A DNA stretch of 64,000 nt from Helicobacter sp. MIT 99-5507 (GTDB lineage Bacteria; Campylobacterota; Campylobacteria; Campylobacterales; Helicobacteraceae), in assembly GCF_003364295.1 (NCBI RefSeq), contig NZ_NXLO01000002.1, forward strand, positions 248,001-312,000, in the 5' to 3' direction. Below the pieces are notes generated by a model. It was not told where the DNA came from and ran no database searches. It worked only from the letters and a program-made list of their open reading frames with translations. Positions 58,855 through 64,000 of the stretch are shown piece after piece. How positions within the stretch are numbered: the first letter of the stretch is position 1; each line of letters starts with the position of its first letter. Position numbers and translations under genes: made by a program.

Positions 58855-59403
58855 TTATTTTGAAACCCCTTCAATACCAATTGATAGTGTCACTTCTTCA
58901 CCTAGTGCGACATTTGGAGTGCCAGAAGCTATATCAAAATCTTTTCTGTTGATTTTTCCATTTAATTCTAAGCCTACGACTTCATCACCTTTCATATTTT
59001 TTGATGTTCCAAATACCTCAACACCTAGTGTGATTTGCTTTGTAATGCCTTTTATTGTTAAGTCAAAAGTGCCATTATTGTCATTCATCTTAACTAATTT
59101 TAATGTTGCTTTTGGAAATTTTTTTGTATCAAAATATTCTGGATCTTGTATATGTGCATCTCTACCTTCATTATTTGTATTAATTGAGCTAATATCAACT
59201 TCTCCATTTAATGCAGTTAGTTTATTGTTATCAATGCTTACACTGCCTTCAAATTTACCAAAATTTCCTGATACATTGCTAACACTTAGATGTTTGATTT
59301 TGAATTCAATTTGTGAGTGTGAAGTATCAACGCTATAATCTTTTGCTATGGCTAATCCGCATGGTAATATACCCATTAAAAATACTAATATTATTTTTTT
59401 CAT
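58855..59403 (-). CDS. Periplasmic YceI-family lipocalin-like protein
   Basis: 182 residues with a signal peptide (about 1-20, GLAIAKD) and a YceI fold: DTSHSQIEFKIKHL, NNEGRDAHIQDPEYFD and KINRKDFDIA are typical. YceI binds isoprenoid-like lipids such as ubiquinone precursors; related Helicobacter/Campylobacter proteins are induced by stress. It is monocistronic, with a terminator hairpin downstream. Confidence 0.92.
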   Translation of the reverse strand: MKKIILVFLMGILPCGLAIAKDYSVDTSHSQIEFKIKHLSVSNVSGNFGKFEGSVSIDNNKLTALNGEVDISSINTNNEGRDAHIQDPEYFDTKKFPKATLKLVKMNDNNGTFDLTIKGITKQITLGVEVFGTSKNMKGDEVVGLELNGKINRKDFDIASGTPNVALGEEVTLSIGIEGVSK

Positions 59404-59465
59404 TTTTTCTCCTATTTGATATTTAAAGCTATATTATAGTGTGTTAATTGTTTATTGCAAATTTA

Positions 59466-60845
59466 TTAAATCATATTTTCTATTTGCAATAGTTCATTTA
59501 ATTCATCTTTTGTTAAATATCCTTTTTCAAGCACGACTTCGACTATACTTCTATTAGAATTTAGTGCGATTTTTGCTACTTCTGCTGATTTTTCATATCC
59601 TATTTTTGGATTTAGTGCTGTTACTAATCCTATGCTATTTAAAACAAAATTCTTGCAAACATCTTTATTTGCAGTGATTCCATCTATGCACTTATTGGCT
59701 AGAGTTATATTTGCATCTTGTAATAAATTTATAGAATTTAATAATGAAAATATAATCACGGGTTCAAATACATTTAATTGCAATTGTCCGCCAGCAGCAG
59801 CCATTGTTATCGTTGTATCACTTCCTATTAACAAAAAGCATACTTGATTTACTACTTCAGGGATTACAGGATTTACTTTTCCAGGCATTATAGAGCTTCC
59901 AGGCTGCATTTTTGGTAGGTTTATTTCATTTAGTCCAGCTCTTGGTCCAGAGCTAAGCAACCTTAAATCATTGCATATTTTTGTAAGTTTTACTGCTGCT
60001 CTTTTTAGGATTCCACTTATTTGGACATAAGCTCCTGTGCTTTGAGTAGCTTCTATTAAATCTCTTGCAGTGATAAAATCTATTTTTGTTATTTCTTGTA
60101 ACTTTTTTTCAACTATATTTTTATAGTTTTTAGGTGTATTGATGCCTGTTCCTATTGCAGTTCCACCTAGATTTATGATTTTGAATTCATCTCTTGAATG
60201 CAAGATTCTATCTCTATCTTTTTGTAGCATTAAACCAAAAGCTGCAAATTCTTGTCCTAAAGTCATAGGCACTGCATCTTGGAGCTGCGTCCTTCCCATC
60301 TTTATGACATCGCTAAATTCTTTTGCTTTATTCATAAATGAATTATTTAATACATCCATAGATTCTGCTAATTCACCCAAACGAATATATAAAGCTAGCC
60401 TCATTGCAGTTGGATATGCATCATTTGTAGATTGACTTTTATTTATATGATCATTTGGATGACAAAATTGATATTCACCCTTTTTATGCCCTAGAATCTC
60501 TAATGCTATATTTGCTATTACTTCATTTGCATTCATATTAGTGCTTGTGCCAGCTCCACCTTGTATCATTGGCACTACAAATTGGGAATAATAGCCTCCC
60601 TCTAGTATTTTATCGCAAGCCTTTATTATCGCTTCTTTTAGTTCAAATGATAATAATCCTAATTCATAGTTTGCCAAAGCAGCAGCTTTTTTTACTATAA
60701 CAATGCTATTTATAAAGATTGGAAAGTCATTTAGTCTTTGCTCTCCTATAGGGAAATTTTCTATCGCTCTTAATGTTTGTATCCCATAATAACAACTATC
60801 ATCTATCTCCATCTCACCAATAAAATCTTTTTCTATTCTTTTCAT
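59466..60845 (-). CDS. aspA: Aspartate ammonia-lyase AspA
   Basis: Converts aspartate to fumarate and ammonia, feeding fumarate respiration in microaerophiles. The signature GSSIMPGKVNP carries the catalytic Ser; GTGINTP and GGAGTSTNMNANEV are the other active-site segments. 459 residues. Fumarase shares this fold, but the N-terminal EMEIDDSCYYGIQTLRA and the aspartase-type spacing favour AspA. Monocistronic. Confidence 0.93.
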   Translation of the reverse strand: MKRIEKDFIGEMEIDDSCYYGIQTLRAIENFPIGEQRLNDFPIFINSIVIVKKAAALANYELGLLSFELKEAIIKACDKILEGGYYSQFVVPMIQGGAGTSTNMNANEVIANIALEILGHKKGEYQFCHPNDHINKSQSTNDAYPTAMRLALYIRLGELAESMDVLNNSFMNKAKEFSDVIKMGRTQLQDAVPMTLGQEFAAFGLMLQKDRDRILHSRDEFKIINLGGTAIGTGINTPKNYKNIVEKKLQEITKIDFITARDLIEATQSTGAYVQISGILKRAAVKLTKICNDLRLLSSGPRAGLNEINLPKMQPGSSIMPGKVNPVIPEVVNQVCFLLIGSDTTITMAAAGGQLQLNVFEPVIIFSLLNSINLLQDANITLANKCIDGITANKDVCKNFVLNSIGLVTALNPKIGYEKSAEVAKIALNSNRSIVEVVLEKGYLTKDELNELLQIENMI

Positions 60846-61022
60846 TACAAATCCTTATAACAATATATTATGATTATAATCTTTTTAGTGTTGGTTTTAA
60901 GCGTTTTTTTGGGGGATTTAAATCTCTATTGTTAAGAATTGTATAGCTTTTTTCTAAAAGATTTATATAAATAATATTTCATGTATTTAGTGTATAAATG
61001 TTTAAATTTAAGATTTTTTTGG

Positions 61023-61028
61023 TAGAAT
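61023..61028 (+). promoter_or_regulatory. Probable -10 box (TAGAAT) of tRNA-Ser
   Basis: TAGAAT follows a T7 run and a GG, 34 nt upstream of the mature 5' end of the tRNA. It would give a short leader. No clear -35 is seen, common in this group. Confidence 0.55.
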
Positions 61029-61061
61029 CCCCATTTCTATCAAAATCTTTGGCATACTTTA

Positions 61062-61152
61062 GGACCGGTGGGTGAGTTGGCTTAAACCACGTCCCTGCTA
61101 AGGACGCGTAGTCGCAAGATTACCGAGGGTTCGAATCCCTCCCTGTCCGCCA
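61062..61152 (+). tRNA. tRNA-Ser (anticodon GCU)
   Basis: 91-nt cloverleaf with the CCA encoded. The anticodon arm is CGTCC-CTGCTAA-GGACG, anticodon GCU; the T arm GAGGG-TTCGAAT-CCCTC is perfect, and there is a long variable arm as in class II serine tRNAs. The discriminator is G. The acceptor stem GGACCGG/CCTGTCC has one C-U mismatch at its fifth pair. It reads AGC and AGU codons. Confidence 0.95.
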
Positions 61153-61276
61153 TAGCATATATTTATTTTTTACTTTCTTATTAACTACTTTAAAAGATTT
61201 TTATTTTTAATCACATAGATTCTAGAAATTACACAAAATAATTTTTTAGTGGGTGTTAGATTGGGTGTAAAATAAT

Positions 61277-61296
61277 AAGAGGAGAATCCCCCTCTT
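61277..61296 (-). terminator. Intrinsic terminator after the DUF305 gene
   Basis: On the minus strand the arms AAGAGG and CCTCTT (extended by two inner pairs, one G-T) enclose a short GATT loop, followed by ATTATTTTA. It begins 22 nt after the DUF305 stop. Confidence 0.7.
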
Positions 61297-61317
61297 TATG
61301 TTGGATTTTTAAAATAT

Positions 61318-61908
61318 TTATTCTTTTATTGCTTTTTGTATTTGTTTTATTTCATCATCTTGCAATTTTATTATGTCATTTGCAATTTGCTTTATTTCGG
61401 CATTTTTTGTGTATTTTAGGATTGTTTTTGCACTATTTATAGCACTTTTGTGATGTTCTATCATAGCTTTTGCAAAATCAAAATCGATATTTCCGCTATA
61501 TTTTATACTATTCATTTCTTGTATCATGGTTTCTAAATCTATTTGTGATTTATCTTGGAATTCTTTATAAGATACGCTATCGCAATCTTTTTTGTCTTTT
61601 TGTAATCTTTCTATCAAATCTTGAAAGTATTCAATCTCATTGCTTTGTGTGTCTATAATCTGTTTTGCTATTTCTTCTAAAATATCGTTTTCTGCTTCAT
61701 CTAAATACAATGTAGCAGAATCTACCGCCCCTTGATGATGTGTAATCATATCTGTTAAAAAATCTATATTTTCATTGCAACTCATAGATACACCATGCAT
61801 GCTGTGATGCATAGAATTTAAAATTTCTTGATTTTTATTTTGTTCTATGGAGGCAGAATCTGCAAAAAGAATGGTTGATGTTATGATTAATATTGCTATC
61901 TTTTTTAT
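61318..61908 (-). CDS. Exported DUF305 protein, probable AUA start
   Basis: DUF305 helical-bundle protein with two HHxxAI/V repeats (THHQGAVDSA, EHHKSAINSA), a fold used by periplasmic copper-binding CopM-type proteins; His/Met in HHSMHGVSM add potential metal ligands. The longest ATG frame starts at 61812, but the frame continues upstream through a classic signal peptide (KKIAILIITSTILFADSAS). The only codon for its first Met is ATA at 61908, with AAAGGA ending 6 nt before it. That gives 196 residues. Copper role is inferred from family. Confidence 0.82.
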   Translation of the reverse strand: MKKIAILIITSTILFADSASIEQNKNQEILNSMHHSMHGVSMSCNENIDFLTDMITHHQGAVDSATLYLDEAENDILEEIAKQIIDTQSNEIEYFQDLIERLQKDKKDCDSVSYKEFQDKSQIDLETMIQEMNSIKYSGNIDFDFAKAMIEHHKSAINSAKTILKYTKNAEIKQIANDIIKLQDDEIKQIQKAIKE

Positions 61909-61963
61909 TTTGTATCCTTTGTGTTGAGATATTTAAGTTTCACATAAAAATATGTAGTTTTTG

Positions 61964-62767
61964 TCAATCATGGTTTATGATATTGTAAATATATTCCATA
62001 TGTGGCTTTATTTTTGTTTCATCAATATTTGTAAATATGCTTAATGCAGGGATTGCTTGATATAAAAGCATTTTTGAGCCATTTATTGTATCTAGTCCTT
62101 TTATTTTTGCAAATTCTAAAAATATACATTCTTTTCCATACATCAAATCAAATGCGATTTTTGAACGTTCAAATAAAGATTCTAAAGAATCTTTTTGAAG
62201 TGGCAAGGTGTTATTTATGGATGATGATGTAGCATTTATTATGATATCAAATTCTATTTTTTTTGTGCATTCTAGTATTTCATCATTTATGCAAGTCTCA
62301 AAGCCCTTCTCATCAAAAAAAGAGAGATTTTTTTTGCTTCTATTTGAGATTATTACATTTATATTTTTTTCTTTTAAAATCATTGCAATTGCTTTTGCAC
62401 TACCACCTGCTCCAAGAATCAAGGCATTTTTGATATTTTTAGATTCTATATTTTTGTAGAATCCTATCGCATCTGTGTTGTAGCCAATTATTTTATTATC
62501 TTTTTTTATTATCGTATTTACAGCACCAATTTTTTGTGCGATTCCACAAATCTCATCACAAATATTTGCTACATCTTCTTTATAAGGAAGTGTAATATTC
62601 GCACCACTTAATCCAAGTAAAAAAAATAATTCTCTAAAATCCTTACTTGAATCTAATAAATATCTTGAATATCGTGCATCAATTTTTAGCTTATAAAGTG
62701 TGTAATTGTGCAGTATAGGGGATTTTGAGTGTGCTATTGGATTTCCAAAAACAGCAAATAATTTCAT
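61964..62767 (-). CDS. aroE: Shikimate dehydrogenase AroE
   Basis: Reduces 3-dehydroshikimate with NADPH in aromatic amino-acid synthesis. GNPIAHSKSP near the N-terminus, NITLPYKEDV (catalytic Lys), the nucleotide loop GAGGSAKA and ISNRSKKN (NADP selection) are seen. 267 residues. It starts 2 bp after the SH3-repeat gene, so it shares its mRNA. Confidence 0.95.
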   Translation of the reverse strand: MKLFAVFGNPIAHSKSPILHNYTLYKLKIDARYSRYLLDSSKDFRELFFLLGLSGANITLPYKEDVANICDEICGIAQKIGAVNTIIKKDNKIIGYNTDAIGFYKNIESKNIKNALILGAGGSAKAIAMILKEKNINVIISNRSKKNLSFFDEKGFETCINDEILECTKKIEFDIIINATSSSINNTLPLQKDSLESLFERSKIAFDLMYGKECIFLEFAKIKGLDTINGSKMLLYQAIPALSIFTNIDETKIKPHMEYIYNIINHD

Positions 62768-62769
62768 AA

Positions 62770-63390
62770 TTACTTTTTGCTAAGTAGCTCCATATATACA
62801 AATCCTCCACCAGCTACTTTGCCCCATTTCCCTTCAATATTTTCTATAAATATTTTTTGATTAATATGCATTTGTCTTATTATTTTAGATTCTGTATTTG
62901 GTTTTTCTCTAATATTTAGATTCTTTACTTTTATTATGTATGGTGTTACACCATCATTGCTTGCAATCTCTGCATTTTTATCATCATTTTTTTCTAACAA
63001 TCCCATATATGCAAAGCCACCATTTTTTAGCTCGCCCCACTGCCCATTTATATTTATTATTTCAATATTATTTCCGTTTATGTATTGTCTTATTATTTTA
63101 GATTCTGTATTTGGTTTTTCTCTAATATTTAATATATTTGTAACAACCCTATAAATATTTTTTATATCTTCTTCTTTTGTATTTAGGGCTTCTATATTGT
63201 CAATCATTTTTATAGGTTCTTCAAGATCTTTATTTAGCGATGGAGATGTTTGTATTGGTGCTGTAGTAACTATTTCTTCTAGATTGATTTTGTTTCTTTT
63301 TTCGATAAATAAAATAAATAAGATAAATAAAACTACACCAATAAGCATAACCATAATATATGAAATATAGATTTTATATTTACCTTGCAT
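62770..63390 (-). CDS. Membrane-anchored protein with two bacterial SH3 domains
   Basis: 206 residues: one N-terminal membrane helix (about 9-30), a short linker, then two SH3b domains (about 80-132 and 148-204), each beginning with an identical LNIREKPNTESKIIRQ. Such domains usually bind peptidoglycan. It lies between a putative ATPase (11-bp overlap) and aroE. The order ATPase-membrane protein recalls ctsP-ctsX of the Campylobacter transformation system, but SH3 domains are not a known mark of that gene, so the link is weak. Confidence 0.8.
   Translation of the reverse strand: MQGKYKIYISYIMVMLIGVVLFILFILFIEKRNKINLEEIVTTAPIQTSPSLNKDLEEPIKMIDNIEALNTKEEDIKNIYRVVTNILNIREKPNTESKIIRQYINGNNIEIININGQWGELKNGGFAYMGLLEKNDDKNAEIASNDGVTPYIIKVKNLNIREKPNTESKIIRQMHINQKIFIENIEGKWGKVAGGGFVYMELLSKK
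62872..62918. repeat. 47-bp perfect direct repeat, copy 1
   Basis: Identical to 63085-63131, 213 bp away. It encodes the shared start of the two SH3 domains. Recombination between the copies would delete exactly one domain (213 bp = 71 codons, in frame). Confidence 0.9.
63085..63131. repeat. 47-bp perfect direct repeat, copy 2
   Basis: See the copy at 62872-62918. No silent differences between copies, implying recent duplication or gene conversion. Confidence 0.9.
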
Positions 63391-64000
63391 CTAAGCTCCC
63401 TAACTCAATTGCTGCCATTTCTAAATATTTATTTGGCATTACTCCTTTACTAAACAATGTAGGCTCTATATCATAATAATATTCACAAATATCAAATAAT
63501 AAAAAGCACATTCTAGTAAGAAGTCTTAGGTTGCCTTTGGTTTGTTTATGCATAAATTTATAATTATTATTTTTAAGCAAAAATGAAACAGAATCTAGCC
63601 CAGCTTTTGCTAGCTTTTGTGTTATAAAAAGTCGTAAGTTTTTTACATCTAATTGACTTATGACTACTTTATCCCAGATTCTAGATGTAAAATAGCTTTC
63701 ATTTAATACTTCTTTATTGCTTAATGTATGAGTAACTAATATAAATCTAAAAACTCTACAATCAGATAGCATTCTAATCACTTCAAGCTCTCTATCTCCA
63801 TATAATTGCACTTCATCAATTACTATTGTTGGAGCTAGCTCATTTTTTGGTAAGTTTGTAGAAAAGCTTTTGAAAAACTCATCTCTTGTCATATTTTTGT
63901 TTATTTCTATATGTGGTAAAAATTTTAGATGAAGCTGTGCTAAGAATCCATTTAAAGATAAAAATGGAAACAATTGTATATGCAAAGATTCAGTTGATAT
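63380..64000 (-). CDS. ExeA/MshM/CtsP-like AAA ATPase, N-terminus cut by window edge
   Basis: The frame is open to the window edge; an internal ATG at 63985 is not the true start. The Walker B TIVIDEVQLY and the following RELEVIRMLSDCRVF are typical of GspA/ExeA-type AAA ATPases, and residues after about 140 (HKQTKGNLRLLTRMC) match the lid region (GNLRxL). Walker A must lie beyond 64000. Such ATPases serve secretin/pilus assembly (MshM) or DNA uptake (CtsP). It overlaps the SH3-repeat gene by 11 bp. Confidence 0.75.
   Translation of the reverse strand: MSTESLHIQLFPFLSLNGFLAQLHLKFLPHIEINKNMTRDEFFKSFSTNLPKNELAPTIVIDEVQLYGDRELEVIRMLSDCRVFRFILVTHTLSNKEVLNESYFTSRIWDKVVISQLDVKNLRLFITQKLAKAGLDSVSFLLKNNNYKFMHKQTKGNLRLLTRMCFLLFDICEYYYDIEPTLFSKGVMPNKYLEMAAIELGSLDAR

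Overview
The window is AT-rich (roughly 30% GC by eye), densely coding chromosomal DNA from a Campylobacterota bacterium, most likely an enterohepatic-type Helicobacter or a close relative. The reasons are the gene content and order: fabZ-lpxA-clpX-mreB-mreC, rlmN/rsmA/RNase J/kdsD, pyrD-M16 protease-dapA-SDR-pgsA-rseP-yggS-htrA, and fliF-fliG-fliH-dxs. To these add CheV, class II PyrD, QueH and a dnaA-dnaN-gyrB origin cluster. HisF and HisC show that part of histidine synthesis is present, unlike H. pylori. I see no insertion sequence, prophage, CRISPR array or rRNA; there is one tRNA (Ser-GCU).

Layout. 1-9.2 kb: dprA-ruvX on the plus strand, then a minus-strand block of cell-shape, lipid A/fatty-acid and tRNA/rRNA modification genes (mreC, mreB, clpX, lpxA, fabZ, queH, a 29-residue membrane peptide, rlmN, a nucleosidase-like gene, hisF). 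9.3-24.5 kb: a long plus-strand run from rsmA and RNase J through pyrD, dapA, a FabL-like reductase, pgsA, rseP, yggS and htrA, ending in a 996-residue exported protein of unknown function. 24.5-30 kb: ruvC (minus), a probable oriC, dnaA, dnaN, gyrB, closed by a bidirectional terminator shared with argG. 31-36 kb: cheV, an MMPL-type exporter, an ABC-F ATPase and a class III sirtuin. 36-40.5 kb (minus): an orphan DNA methyltransferase with a DPQY motif, mnmH/selU, pyrC and a phosphomannomutase. 40.7-48 kb (plus): hisC-fliF-fliG-fliH-dxs and a membrane protein. 48-55 kb (minus): gltX, an Mla-type lipid-transport operon, folB, plsY, purM. 54.8-57.4 kb: a TonB-dependent receptor plus PepSY-type membrane protein behind a possible Fur site. 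57.7-64 kb: moaA, yceI, aspA, tRNA-Ser, a DUF305 protein, aroE, an SH3-repeat membrane protein and an ExeA/MshM-like ATPase that runs off the right edge.

Most interesting points. Two genes (rsmA at 9319 and the DUF305 gene at 61908) have no ATG/GTG/TTG where the conserved N-terminus or signal peptide begins; both instead have AUA at ideal spacing from a Shine-Dalgarno sequence. The 7-mer AGAWTCT (core GANTC) is strikingly over-represented on both strands and in all reading frames. The dnaA upstream region carries three TTCACAT units at exactly 11-bp spacing, and similar TTCAC words occur upstream of htrA. The 996-residue protein looks MshQ-like and the ATPase at the right edge looks MshM/CtsP-like, which hints at an uncharacterised pilus-like or transformation system. 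The functional assignments rest on reading motifs and gene order; no database search was run.
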